This document shows positions 42,104-54,777 of a stretch of DNA of 64,000 bases, in pieces. The stretch spans positions 23,813,015 to 23,877,014 of the forward strand of contig NC_049986.1 in the NCBI RefSeq assembly GCF_000003815.2, in the 5' to 3' direction. The notes under the pieces were generated by a model. It did not search any database. It was not told the DNA's origin and saw only the letters and a list, made by a program, of their open reading frames with translations. The position numbers and the translations under genes were made by a program. The stretch comes from Branchiostoma floridae (Eukaryota > Chordata > Leptocardii > Amphioxiformes > Branchiostomatidae). The first letter of the stretch is position 1. Each line of letters begins with the position of its first letter.

Positions 42104-45100
42104 ATGTCCCACAAGAGGCCACACCCATCGCCACGGCAACCGTATCCCAAGCAACACAGCAACAAGCCCCGCCCGCGGAGACAGCAGTTCACCCAAGACG
42201 TCTGGGACGAGACGGAGCGACTCTTCAGCAAGACGTTCTCCTTCCAGAAACCCGAGGATGACCCATGGCGCCTTCCTCCCGCCAAGGTTTTCTTCACCAA
42301 TCAGAACCAGCCGTTTCCTCAGCTCTTAGAGATGAAGGAGGAACTCAACAGGGTCAAAGGTCAGTGCCTGTGTTGCTCTATGCAATCATCATAGAGTGAT
42401 GTTGGTGCTTGGGAAAGGTCCATTCTTGTTTCCACTCCAAAAATTAGATATCTTTCCTTCCTTTCTTTCTCCGTCCTGTCTTGTCGTTACTCTGTGTGTA
42501 CGGTCATGATAGCGTCTTGAGCATCATATGAGGGACATTTGCATTGATCCTTATGAAGTGACTACCTTGACTTGTTCAACAGTTTTTTTCTTGTCAGATG
42601 TTTTTGTATTTATTGAATTCTTCTGCCAGTTCATTCTAGTGACACTGAAGAAGAGTGATAACTGTCTTGAAGTAATTCTCTATTTCTTATCCAGTTGTGA
42701 CGAGTGAATTGTCTTTGTTTATTGATTACCTGGATATCTAGATAGCCTTCATAGATGTGTATTGACCATCCTAATTGTGTCTTTTAAAATGATAAAGGCT
42801 AAGACTTGAAGTAGTGGACCATTTCTCCCTCCTGTAGGTCTTCTGAGTGACAAAGAGATCCGCAGCTGGCACGAGCACACGAACCAGACGAACCGCGCCG
42901 GGAAAGTCATCTCTCATCTCAAGCAGACCATCCATCCACAGCTCTGCACACAGGTTAGGCATGTTTTTATATCTTTACTAGTAAGTTAGTATTAGGCCAT
43001 ACCAATTCAAGTTGTTGGGTCTCACACATTTTTACGTCAAATTTTAGAAAGAGTAGCCTAGGCCTGGAGTGCAGTCTTGTTGTGTTTTTAGTAGCTCCAC
43101 AAAGCTTCCTTAGGGAATGGCACAACAAGGTTGAACTCCAGGCTATAGGGAGAGGGCGTCATGAAAACAATACATCTGACTCTGTTCGCTGAGTCTCCCT
43201 GAAGCTGTGTATACCAAGGTCTAGGCTTTTCCCTTGGAGTTAGACCCTGTCTTTATGTTTATATTCCATAATTTTTTTCAAAGAACCAACAAGAAAACAT
43301 GCATCTTACTATTATATACATGTATTTTAACCCCTGAAACTGTGAGTGCCAAAGTACAGCCCTCATGACTCTGTTTTAACCCTTGAACTGCCAATCCCGG
43401 ATATATCCGGCATATATACATGCCCTGTGTGCCATGCCCGAATATATCCTAGTACTAGTACGTACTAATATTCCCCTCAAAGTAGCAGCTTTGCGGGCAC
43501 GTAGCACACAAACCCCGAAAGTTAGGGACTTCAGCCTTATTTGGGGGGTCCTTTTTGGAGGTCAGTGGCCAACCCTGTCACTGATAGCATTGTGTAGGGC
43601 TGAAACTCTGCAACTGGCAGTTTAAGGGTTAAATATTTCAATAATTGCATTATTTTGAAAATCAAAGAACTGCAAATAAGATTAGTGTGGACTTTAAGAA
43701 TTCCTTTTCTGCACGCAGGCTTGGTGCAAGTTCCATGAGATCGTCTCCACGTTCCCGATTGTGTCGGACGCGGCGGTGGAAAGCGGCGTGTTCAACAGCG
43801 TGCACGTGTGTGAGGCGCCCGGCGCCTTCATCACCAGTCTGAACCACTTCCTGGCCAACTGGAGGGTCAACTGCGAATGGAACTGGGTCGGGAACTCGCT
43901 CAATCCTTACTATGAGGGCAATGACCTTGAGCACACGATAGACGATGACAGGTAAGGGTGTGATCTTATCATTTAGTTGTTTTTGGTTTGTCTTTTCGTT
44001 AAAGGCTAGGAGCACTGCACCCCCATACCCTGGGGAGTAAACTGTAGATCCGCTGACAAACTCTGATTGACCAGGGATACTATACTAGGTCACATGTGGC
44101 CACAGTCTTCAACTGTGACCTGTCTGACAGTAATTTCACCCCCTCAGAAAGCCTTAGAATGCCACTCATTGAAAAAACTTTCTGAAACTCCACACCCTGG
44201 AAGAGGGTCCCCCTTCTGCACTATGCCCCCACTTAGTTACTCTGCTCCCGTCACAATTTTTTTCTCTAAAAAAACCCCAAGTTATCATTTATCATTGGAA
44301 AATCAACACATTCAATTCAAGTGTCCAAATTATATATGTGTGCATTTTATCCCATTTCCCCCAGGTTCATCTTTGGCACTCTGTCCAACTGGCATTTCGG
44401 AGCTGACAACACAGGAGACATCATGAGCACAGAGAACCTCCGACATCTTAAGACTTTTGTGGCAGACATCCAGCCCATACATTTGGTAAGCAAAATACAT
44501 GTATCAAGTGTTCTTTTTTTCCTACTTTTTGTATATTTTCTGTTCTAACTTGTTCTTCTTCAGCTGGAGACCAAATATGAATGTTTATTTTTTACCTGGT
44601 ATCTGCCATTATGTATGAGAGTATGAGAATATCTTGTAAATGTTTATTTATTGTTAATGTTTATTGTTTATGTTTACTATAATTCCCTAGGTGAAAAAAA
44701 AATGGCAGTATGAACTGTCTCACAGCTGCATTTGTTTATGTTTATGTTTATTGTTTGTGTTAATGTTTTCTGTTTCCTAGGTAACAGCGGACGGCAGTAT
44801 CGACTGTCAGAAGAACCCAGGGGAACAGGAGAGTATAGTCTCACAGCTGCACTACTGTGGTCAGCATGTAAACATTTGTTTGTGTTTATTGTTTGTGTTT
44901 ATGTTTACTGTTTCCTAGGTAACAGCGGATGGCAGTATCGACTGTCAGAAGAACCCAGGAGAACAGGAGAGCATAGTGTCCCAGCTGCACTACTGTGAGG
45001 TGATCAGCTTGTAAACATTTGTTTACTGTTTATGTTTACTGTTCCTAGGTAACAGTGGACGGCAGTATCGACTGTCAGAAGAACCCAGGGGAACAGGAGA

Positions 45101-47343
45101 GCATAGTGTCCCAGCTGCACTACTGTGAGGTGGTCAGCTTGTAAACATTTGTTTACTGTTTATGTTTACTGTTTCCTAGGTAACAGCAGACGGCAGCATC
45201 GACTGTCAGAGGAACCCAGGTGAACAGGAGAGCATAGTGCCCCAGCTGCACTAGTACTGTAAACATTTGTTTATATTTATTGTTTGTGTTTATGTTTACT
45301 GTTCCCTAGGTAACAGCAGATGGCAGTATCGACTGCCAGAAGAACCCAGGTGAACAGGAGAGTATAGTCTCCCAGCTGCACTACTGTGAGGTGGTGAGTG
45401 CCCTCCAGCTGCTGGGGGAGGGGGGCGCCCTTGTAGTGAAGAAGTTCACCATGCTGGAGCCATCGTCAGCCTGCCTCATGTACCTGCTCAACTGTGTGTT
45501 TCAAGAGGTGGGTGATTTAACAACCCTTGCAAAGCTCGGTCATACAGTAGACACATACAGGGACACATTTCTCTAGTTGTGATTCCAATGTATGACTGAA
45601 GGATCAACCAGTTACTGTAGTTTTCAGTATTTGATGGTACTGCTGTGTGAGTCCTTGACACGGGTGGGTGGCAGTCGTTGGCACCTTCACACTGCTTTTC
45701 CTGGCAGCTCTGTCTTATTGGTTAGGCTATACAACCATCCTTCCATCTAAGTAATGAGTAGAAAAGTAATAAAAGATTGGGTAGATTAGAAAACAAGTGA
45801 GTGGCTGGCTGGCTGGGATGGATGAATGAATTTCAAACCATTGTAGATTGTAAAGATTACTTTTCTGTTACCTTCAACCAAGAACGTCCTTGCTTCATCT
45901 TGTGCGAGTAACAATGCATGAAATACAGCTTGGAACACTTTACAAGGTAGGACATTGTGAGTATGACAGACTACATCACTGAACAGTTTGTCCCAATTGT
46001 TGATTTAGGTTCATGTGTTCAAACCAGCGACCAGTAAGTCCGGGAACTCGGAGGTGTATGTCGTCTGTGTGGGGTACTCTGGACAGGAAACACTGGCTGG
46101 GCACATGGACAAACTTATGGAGAACTTTAGTAAGTATGAAGTTTATATAAACACAGCGGGTCATATTAAAAGTGGATGGTTTCCAGACATGTGACATTTC
46201 TTAGTTACACATCCATCCACATGATCATCTAGAGAAACTCATGGGAAAATTTTATTAGAAACTTAGGTTATACCAACCCTGATGTCACAACATAAGTTGA
46301 ACAAGTTCAACTTTCCCAAATTCCTCTATGAAACTCTTAAAACGTTAACAGTAATAATTACATTCAATTTTGTAAGAAGGTTAACTTATCAAAATTGATT
46401 TATTTCAAAAGCATGCCTTTATGTGACAACCAAAGATATATAAGTATTACATCAAATATTCATGCATGATGCCTTTGGAATTTTGTCATGTACTTTTTTA
46501 CATTCTATCAATTAATATCTAGAAATCTTAGATCTTAGGTTTGTATAGATAGTTACTACAGTGGATTCCAATTATTTGTATTACACCTTTTTGGATAATT
46601 CGGGTAATACTATAGAATTACGAAATCCCAAACCGTTTGCCATTCATCCTATTGTTTAAGACATCACAGAATCGGATAACCCGCCATCTCAAACTTCGGG
46701 TTTTGGGATAAAATTTCGTAAACTTACATCGAATAAAAATGGGGAAAAATACGCTAACACTTACAAATCGAGGCAAAAAATAACCAACAACGGTTATAAC
46801 CAACAAAGGTTACTATTATATATAATAGTCCCATAGCCTTAGCCATGGAGACAGTGGGTTGTTATACACTCTGTCTAGGGCACATTATTGGGAAGCAGAG
46901 ACTGAATAATAAATCAGAAATACAGTGTGTCATGAGCAATTACAAGTGTTAAAGTAACTTGAACTGAAACATTGTAACCCTTGACCTTCCCAGAACCAGC
47001 TGGCCATGAGAACGACCTTTTCCCGTGTGAGACCCTCCCCACGACCTTCACCTCCCAGCTGGTCTCCTGCTGCAGGCAGTTCACGGAACTGCAGTGTGAG
47101 ACCATCCAGGAGAACCTGCGCCTGTTCGACGCGCCGAGCGAGGAAATGGCGGAACACATCCGGCAGGCGCGGGAGTGCTGCGCTCAGGAGTATGTGCACC
47201 GGTACCAGCTCCGACCAATCAGGAAGGACGACAGGATTTACACAGAGGTGTGTGCACCTGTGGATTCTCTCTCTCTCTCTCTCTCTCAATGGTTCTTGTC
47301 CCAAAAAGTTAGGAATCTCACTGTGACTCTCTGACTCTCTCTC

Positions 47344-47397
<54 letters not shown>

Positions 47398-50300
47398 TCT
47401 CTCTCTTCGTGTATGGCAAAGTTGGTTCAATTGCTCTGCAGTAATTAACAACATAGTCACCATGACAGAAAATGAAAATAAAATCTCTCCATGCAAACAG
47501 TAGTAGCAGCTGTCACCCCAAACCTTTTTACATCGGATTCCAACCGACCTTTAATATTCATGGAGGGCTCAGGGTATCTTATCCTTGGTACCTGATATAT
47601 GCAGCCCCACTGTTGAAAGATGACATGATGTAGGCTGTACAAACGAACTCTTGCTGATGTCACGTGTCTGTAAGGTTATTGTGGCGACCTGTCGTGTCTT
47701 GCTTTCTTGGATGAAGACCGTAGTATGACCATTAAAAAAAAATTATATAATTTGTTGCTACTTGACATTGTGAACAAGTTAAAAGCACTTACTTTGATTG
47801 TCTTGTTTGTCTCCCCAGGCAGCTACGAGGTCCCAGTTCACCTCTGACCTGAGGAAACAGTTACAGGGCAGCTTCAACGAACGGCAGCAGCTGGCACAGC
47901 TACCCTGGGCACAGAAGATACTCCAGGACGGGGGAGGGGGGCAGGGAGCCATGGGTCCTGAGAGAACAACAATAGCTACATTAGAAGTGAGTTTATCATC
48001 ATATTAAGCAGTAACTGGATTCTAAGTTACAGAAGGCAGGTTTTAATGGAAGGCAACAGCTGGCACGGCTTCCCTGGGCACAGAAGATACTACAGGGTGG
48101 GGGAGGGGGGCAGGGAGCCATGGGTCCTGAGAGAATAGAAATAGCTACTGTAACATTAGAGGTAAATTTAGCATATTATTAAGCATTATAACTGGACATG
48201 CCGCAAATATATAATAAAGTATTCCAGTGCTGAATTAATGGTCGAATTGGCTCTAGCAATTGGCTCTCAGTGCTGAATTGATTTGAACTTCAGCACTGCT
48301 TTGTTCTTGTGCTGATTAGCTCTCTCAAGACTGTAGTTACAGTTCGTAACCAAATGCAAGCACTGGTTTTCCAGGGCAGAACTCCTCTTAGCACTCATGA
48401 TCAGTTCCAGTGCTGAAGTTGGGACGCAGTTCTTAGGTCATTTAGCTGGAAGCCGCTGTCAGCACTGGAACAGGGTGCTGATGTACAAAATTTATTAGTA
48501 GCAGGATCCACAGTGAACTTACTAGATAGAAGTGCTCGTGAACTTTTCAGCACTGGAAGACCACTCAATGTAAAAACGCCAGTGCGTAACGTAGTGTTCG
48601 TGCGTCATAAACACTTTGTAACTTTTCTTGAAAACCACTTATGATTTGATGATATTTTTTTCCAGGAGCCTGAACCCAACCCAGATGCAGTACAAGACGT
48701 GGTGTACCCTGTTGTGGGGAGGGCGGTCAGGAGAATACGCAACTCTCGCTTCTGTGATGTCCACATCCTGGGCCAGTGGAACGAGGCACTGGACAAGGCA
48801 CAGGTGACAAAACACTGACTCCTCCCTTACCGCGTAGCGCAGCGGCAGCGTGTTTGGCTCGGGATTTAGCTAGGATTTTATAATAGGGAGTCCAAACTTA
48901 TTGGTGAGTCGCGGTGACTATTGTAGGGAGGTCCGGGGGCATCCGAATTCCATGGTGCAGAGTTTTTGATGATTTTAACTTAAAAAAGTGCATTCTAAGG
49001 TATCCCAAGAGGCAAAAATACTGTTCCAGAGTTCACAGTAGAAGACTGTGACCACAGATGACCTGGTAGCATCCCAGAATTCAATTCAATCAGAATTTCA
49101 TGCTTGTCAGACGATTTTCTCCCCAGGGCGTCTAGGGGCATCAAATTTCTTGTTATTCTAAGAAAAGTACGTCCAGATGCTAAAAGCCTGCGGTGAGAGG
49201 TCTTGGGTTTGAATCCGGATGCCGTGCTACCGATCTTGTGCCCTTGGGAAAGGCGCTTTACAAGACTTTCCTCACTTTACTCAGGTGAAAATGAGTACTT
49301 AGCTTCAACTAGGGCCGTCCCTCGGATAGGACGTAAAATGGAGGTCCCGTGTATGGGGAGAGCCACACCTCACGCACGTTAAAGAACCCCCACACATGCG
49401 ATTGTGCGGTGTGCGATGGTGCAAAATTCTTCCGTCTAGAATTGGTGATTCTCTACAAGTCACCCGGACTCCAGGAAGAATAGTGACATATCAGTCACTA
49501 ATGGAGATCTGTATAACCAAACCAAACCAAACTTTGTTTAAGGGAAGGCAATCTCTGCAACTGAAGAAGATACATTGTATATGAATGAATGAATGAATTT
49601 ATTGCTCAACAATCGCACAGGGTACAATGTATGGCAATTAATAACAACTAATAGCTATACAGACAGTAGTACTAAGAGGCTACATATATATATAGTCATG
49701 TACAGAGATTATTTCTGGACGTTTCGAGTGACATCCATCACTTTTCTTCAGCATCTGTACACTGGCTGAACAAGTTAGTACTAGATTGAATATAAATTAA
49801 AGTATTTTACCCTTCCAGTAAATGTCTTCAACCTACTTTAATTGTTTACTTCGAATTTGGAATGATTTGGGAAAATCAAAGCAAGTATTTATTTTCAAAT
49901 AGAAAAGACAAAATACAAGTTAGAATATGTTTAGGACAAACCTTTTTTTTTCAATTACTGCCATTTTGAATTACAAATTAAAGAATTAAACAATTTGAAA
50001 ACTGTTGAAACAAGAAGCAGATGGAAAAGCCAATCAGTATAGTATAAAGATTCGAAGCTATGATATAAACTTTTTATTTTATTTGTAGAGTCAACTTCAA
50101 TCAAAAGTTCGTCTTGATGACTCTGTGATCCTTAATTTTGCTGTTTCAGATTCTTCTCCCAGAGAATAGACCATTGTTGACAAAGTTGCAAGAAGAATTT
50201 ATGGAGTCGAGTGAAGAAGAAGCATTCCTTGTCTTGAAGGGACAACAGCTGTCTCAGGTAGGTTAAGACACTTTCACATTGACAAGAAACGTGCTGATCC

Positions 50301-51015
50301 ACTTATGATAAAGTAATAAAAATATTTTTTCTAGTTATGAGCAGATGGCTCACAAGTTCATTATCATTGGATACTATTTTCCAGTGACAGCTATACAATC
50401 TACCCTGACTTTCAGGAGTGAAGAAGATAAGATAAACATAAAGTTTGAATTTCTAGGTTAAACTGAATATTCCCTTGGTATTTTTCTCCTCAGTCCCTGT
50501 TGCCCAAAGTCCTGTGCCTTACCAACTCCAATGTCTTAAAGATGCTCAAACCTTATCTTAGTGCCGGACTGGGGCCAAAGGTGGGTGCAATTTCTTAAAA
50601 GACTCAAACAGCATCATTAAGTACCTGGTATGCATCTAAAGCAAATAATATGATTGAACCATTAATGAAGTAAATCATTTTTTATCCTGTAAAATTTTTT
50701 TTACATGATCTTGACATATTTTTATGCTTTTAATGAATAACTTTGAGGGGGATCCATGAAAAGCTAGTAAACATACTAGACATACCTCTGCTCCCCCCTG
50801 CGTGTTTTTTTTCAGTACTATCATATTTGTTTTCAATTGTCGAATATGTGCTGAAATCAAATCATCAGTTACTGATATCCATTATGATACTAAGTGAGAC
50901 ATGGTCTCCCTTTCTTTTGAGATACTAGTAGGACAGGGACTTGTACAATGAAAAGCTTTGTGGTTCTTCTGTACTGTTGCATAATTATGAGGAGAAGAAC
51001 AGAGACAGACAGACG

Positions 51016-51075
<60 letters not shown>

Positions 51076-51286
51076 TGCATGATAATTCTATACCTCTTTT
51101 TGCAGTTGCTCTGTAAGAATTGCCACTTGTGTTACATTGATGTAATAATTTTCCGCTTTATGGACAGATTTTCAGTGTTGACTCTGACCCAGTGGAGATG
51201 TTCCTGGCCCTGAAGGAGGTGACACCTGGTGGAGACGTCTCACCTGTGTCACCTGAGGACAGGACAGGTGTGCTGCAGGACTCCAG
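42104..51286 (+). CDS. CMTR2: Cap-specific mRNA (nucleoside-2'-O-) methyltransferase 2
   Basis: Known: CMTR2 (FTSJD1) methylates the 2'-O of the second transcribed nucleotide (cap2) with an RrmJ/FtsJ-type SAM domain. Seen: exons 42104-42359, 42838-42953, 43719-43951, 44365-44485, 45310-45507, 46009-46129, 46994-47247, 47819-47986, 48666-48803, 50150-50257, 50494-50580, 51168-51286; all joins GT/AG and in phase, about 640 residues. Motifs: [27 protein letters not shown] (Lys128), [16 protein letters not shown] (SAM site), [28 protein letters not shown] (Asp246), [11 protein letters not shown] (Lys286), [20 protein letters not shown]. Lys-Asp-Lys fits the FtsJ catalytic set. The C-terminal part of the family is not found in the window. 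The last exon ends AG|GTAAGG; read through, it gives AGG TAA, a stop. ATG 42104 follows an acceptor (TTCCACAG) by 9 bases. Confidence 0.92.
43376..43632. mobile_element. MITE with 18-bp inverted ends in CMTR2 intron 2
   Basis: TTAACCCTTGAACTGCCA begins it and TGGCAGTTTAAGGGTTAA ends it; these are complementary apart from one position. The interior has CCCGGATATATCCGGCATAT and GCATGCCC-type blocks shared with 1270-1400. No coding frame. Confidence 0.78.
44781..45300 (+). repeat. Four upstream copies of the CMTR2 catalytic exon start
   Basis: Copies starting at 44781, 44919, 45049 and 45180 each have a TTTCCTAG or TTCCTAG acceptor and about 80-95 bp matching the start of exon 45310-45507 ([16 protein letters not shown] and on). 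They then revert to TGTTTATGTTTACTG intron. In copies 2 and 3 the frame continues CEVVSL or CEVISL to a TAA. The period is about 130 bp. Confidence 0.9.
47258..47405. repeat. (CT)n microsatellite
   Basis: Two CT tracts separated by about 55 bp begin right after the donor of CMTR2 exon 7. Frames through them are not coding. Confidence 0.95.
48033..48180 (+). repeat. Partial copy of CMTR2 exon 8 end plus donor
   Basis: Bases from GGCAACAGCTGGCACGGC through GGGAGCCATGGGTCCTGAGA to ACATTAGAGGTAAATT repeat the 3' two thirds of exon 47819-47986 with its donor. The copy contains an in-frame-changing insertion (CTGTAAC) and lies downstream of the real exon. Confidence 0.8.
48205..48560. repeat. Cluster of CAGTGCTGA motifs in both orientations
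   Basis: CAGTGCTGAA or its complement TTCAGCACTG (and close variants) occurs about ten times in 340 bp of CMTR2 intron 8, e.g. 48217, 48269, 48292, 48410, 48457 and 48547. Alternating orientation allows several hairpins. Nature unknown. Confidence 0.5.
49170..49531 (+). mobile_element. SINE-like element with stem-loop 3' tail
   Basis: Box-B-like GGGTTTGAATCCGG at about 49204, then CTTGTGCCCTTGGGAAAGGCGC, CCTCACTTTACTCAGG, CCACACCTCACGCACGTTAA, then the family tail: ACTCCAGGAAGAA, stem TAGTGAC/GTCACTA, TAATGGAGATC and (AAACC)n. It is the most complete copy here linking the tRNA-like part to the stem-loop tail, so the two repeats belong to one family. Confidence 0.65.
51023..51073. repeat. (GA)n microsatellite
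   Basis: A GA run of about 45 bp in CMTR2 intron 11. Confidence 0.95.
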
Positions 51287-51728
51287 GTAAGGAAAGGATT
51301 ATCTAATTTGTCAAGTGGGTACTTGTGTCAAGTGCCACCTGTTAGTCACAAATATATAGTTAACTGTTTGAATTCTGCCATACATTGCTCACACTAGTGC
51401 AAAAGACTGTATGTGAGTGACTGTGTGGATCCAAACGTTAAGTTTTCCCAAATAAGAACATTCAGGCCTGCCAGAGTTAATAGTCATTTATTAAAGAGGA
51501 CTTAGTCTTAAATAATTTGCAAACACCACCATATCAAAATCATGCGACTGCAGCCTTCTTTGCATAATCAAATATTGATTAAAACAAGTTTACAAATTAA
51601 AGCTGTCAATATTTCATGCATGTGTGAGGCCTCCAGATGCTTAGCTTACTTCTAAACTGTTGTCGCGTGACATTTAAGCAAACTTGATGACATAACATGT
51701 AACGTTAGTTCACCTATATCTGGCGTAT

Positions 51729-52287
51729 GGTAACCTATATCCGTTGTACATAAAAATAGGGTATTTGGGGATCGTTAAGTCGATAGAAGGTAGTTTCACA
51801 TTGCAATATCTTGAAAATGTTAACATTTGAAACCCACGTCGTTGACCTGCAATCTCTAAGTACTCAATTTTTTAAAACAACGAATTTAGGTTACCCATGG
51901 ATTAAGCTGAACTGGTGTTATATCTTTAAATACGTCAATGAAGGTTAGACATCCAGGTAATAAAAAATATATGGCATATAATAGTTACTCATGACAAGCA
52001 ACCGGATTCAGTTGCTTATCTGGAATGAGCAACTATACTAACTGCTATAACTAACTTTGGCATTAATCATCAAATATTTTGATAACGCTAGTTTACCTTT
52101 ATATGCCGGGTAACCTTTATCCGTTGTGTTCGAGAACAGGGTACTACGTAGGGATATCAAGTCGACTTACAATGCATGGTTTCAAATTGTACATATTTTG
52201 CAAGTATTGCAGTTTGAAGCCTCTGTCCGTCGACTTGGTATGCCTAAATAAAATGTTTTTAAAAGCAACGGATATAGGTTACCCTGC
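51729..52287. repeat. Pair of inverted-end repeats
   Basis: Copy 1 runs from GGTAACCTATATCCGTTG (51729) to AACAACGAATTTAGGTTACC (51894). Copy 2 runs from GGGTAACCTTTATCCGTTG (52108) to CAACGGATATAGGTTACCC (52287). Ends are complementary and the interiors share GTCGA and TTTGAAGCC/TTTGAAACCC blocks. Non-coding, probably a miniature transposon family. Confidence 0.65.
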
Positions 52288-52431
52288 GGATAAAGACCGT
52301 GAACTTATATTCAATAAATCTCTATGCCCTGCATGATGTAATCATTATGATAATCTTTAACTTCTTTTAAAAGCATAGCAGGATATATGGCCTCTAACGT
52401 CTTGTAAAAATAATGCATGCCTTGAAGTTCC

Positions 52432-54738
52432 TCATGGCATGTAGAGCATGAACAGTGTTGCAGCCACGCCCCCTAGCGGCAGCACGCTTGCATGGCGGGC
52501 GGCCCCGCTCCCTGTAAGACAGAATGGCAAAACTGTTGAGGATACTAGCATCAAATAGTACACACTCTTTGTTATAGGCCACTCCAATCTATTTTTTTGG
52601 TTCTCGGATATTAAATTCTTTACAACACTCAGCTAACCGGTGCAATGGCCGAGTGGGTAGAGTGTTCGCCTTGCATTCGGTAGGTCGTGAGTTCGATCCC
52701 CGGCCGAGTCATACCAAAGACTTTAAAAACATGTACATGCTGCTTTCTCTGCTTAGCACTCAGCATTCGGGAAAGAGTATGGAAGTTGAACACACACCAC
52801 TACCAGTGGACTAGCCCCCTGCTGTAGTGATTGCGTTGTGTGGCCCAAGGGCTACTGAAATAGAGATGGGCGCCGCCCTATGTGCCATCAGGCGTAGGAA
52901 GGACTTTAACTAACAACACTCAGCAGAAATTGATGATGAAAAGTTAGCACTAGTCTAAGTCAGAGAAGAAAAACTTTCATCTGATTATATTTACTTCTAG
53001 AAATGTTTGTACAGGTACAGGCACAGACTTCTTGGCCTTAGATCCTGTTTTCATGTTCAACTTGATAATTATAATTTTCAGCATCGTTCTAAAAAATCTG
53101 ATAACCAACAATCAAATTGGTGTGGCCAATGCTACATGGGTTTGAACCTGTTTAGGAGGGAGTATCTTGTTCATTAAATCTGTGCATGCATCCAAAGCAG
53201 CACAAACTGATGGGACGGTCACCCCCTTTTACTAAAAAGGTTTTTAGTTGGTCGTAACTTGGTACTTACTTGGACATTCACGCCCGGTAATGCTGGGAGC
53301 ACTCAGGGTTACGTTAGATGGCTTGCCTGGAAATGACAAGAGAGGTAGTTTAGGTATACAAGGTTTGACTGATGGATCATCTGATTCTGATGATCATCAG
53401 CAAACTTTTACAGCGATAGTCGGACTGCAGGTAGCTTATATCATATTAGACAGAAACATACATGATACATGTATTGGTCTAGATACGGCAGCCATTTTGG
53501 GTCATTCGGGGTGATGCACCAAAACAAGGCTGGAGTTGTGAAGCTGTTAGTCTGTACATATCGAAAGCCTGTATAATTATTATTACAGCATGGGTAATGG
53601 AAATTATGCAAATTAGTAAGTGCCTTTCATATAGGATCCAGTATTTGATTATGCTGCTCATTGGGTCTCTGACACGGGTAGGCAACAGTTGGCTTTTCAG
53701 TCTCATCTTCACACCATGCTTCTGTGTGGCTCTGTCTAGCGGGCTCACCCTAGACCGCACACATGTAGCTACCATAACGTTAACCATGAAAATTCTTAAC
53801 TGACTCCTTACCACACAGCTTGTCGGAGCAGTTGTCGTTGCCGTTTGCACACTGGGTACAGGCTGTGCCACTGGTGTAGGGCTTCTGTCCACCAAAGTTA
53901 CCTCTGTGTAGAAAGTACGGAAAATAAAATAAGCCATGGTTCTCTGAAATTATTGACATTGGATATTGATATTCAAATAGCAATCTTTTGCTTGTAATGA
54001 TGGCAATGTAAGATGTACTGGCATGTTGGTGTTACAATGTGTTTGGCCCTGGGTTCAAATCCCCAACATGCCACCATCGTTGTGCCCGTGGAAAAAAAGG
54101 GCCTGCAGACTTACGCGGGAGCGTAGATGCAGACCACTAGGTTAGCGTTGTTCCAGTCGACAGTGGCGAGAGTGTCACACAGCTTCACACCGCACCCAAG
54201 TTGTTTACCAATAATAACAAACAAACAAACAAACAAACAAAGCCTGCAGACTTACGCGGGAGCGTAGTTACACACCACCAGGTTAGCGTTGTTCCAGTCG
54301 ACAGTGGCGAGAGTGTCACACAGCTTCACCCCGCACCCAAGTTGTTTACCAATAATAACAAACAAACAAACAAACAAAGCCTGCAGACTTACGCGGGAGC
54401 GTAGTTACACACCACCAGGTTGGCGTTGTTCCAGTCGACAGTGGCGAGAGTGTCGCACAGCTTCACACCACACCCAAGCTTAGTACTGGCAGCCCACACA
54501 ACCTGAGTAAAGTGTTGGCGAAAAGAAATATTAAAAGAGTTACGGATATCATTAATAAACTTTGTTACAAATAAAAAAAAGACCTCTCACAAAAAGACAC
54601 AAAAACTCTCTCACAGACACACACTCAGACACAATTACACACACACACACATACGCATGCAAGTACACACACACACACACACACACATACACAATGTAAA
54701 CAGCTACAAACAAGCACACGCACACACACACACACGCA

Positions 54739-54777
<39 letters not shown>

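Noticed and set aside
52634-52710. tRNA gene
   Set aside because: Box A and box B are present, but no full cloverleaf was established and the unit is followed by a SINE body and bounded by a 12-bp TSD. The same applies to 32400, 49200, 56600 and 60020.
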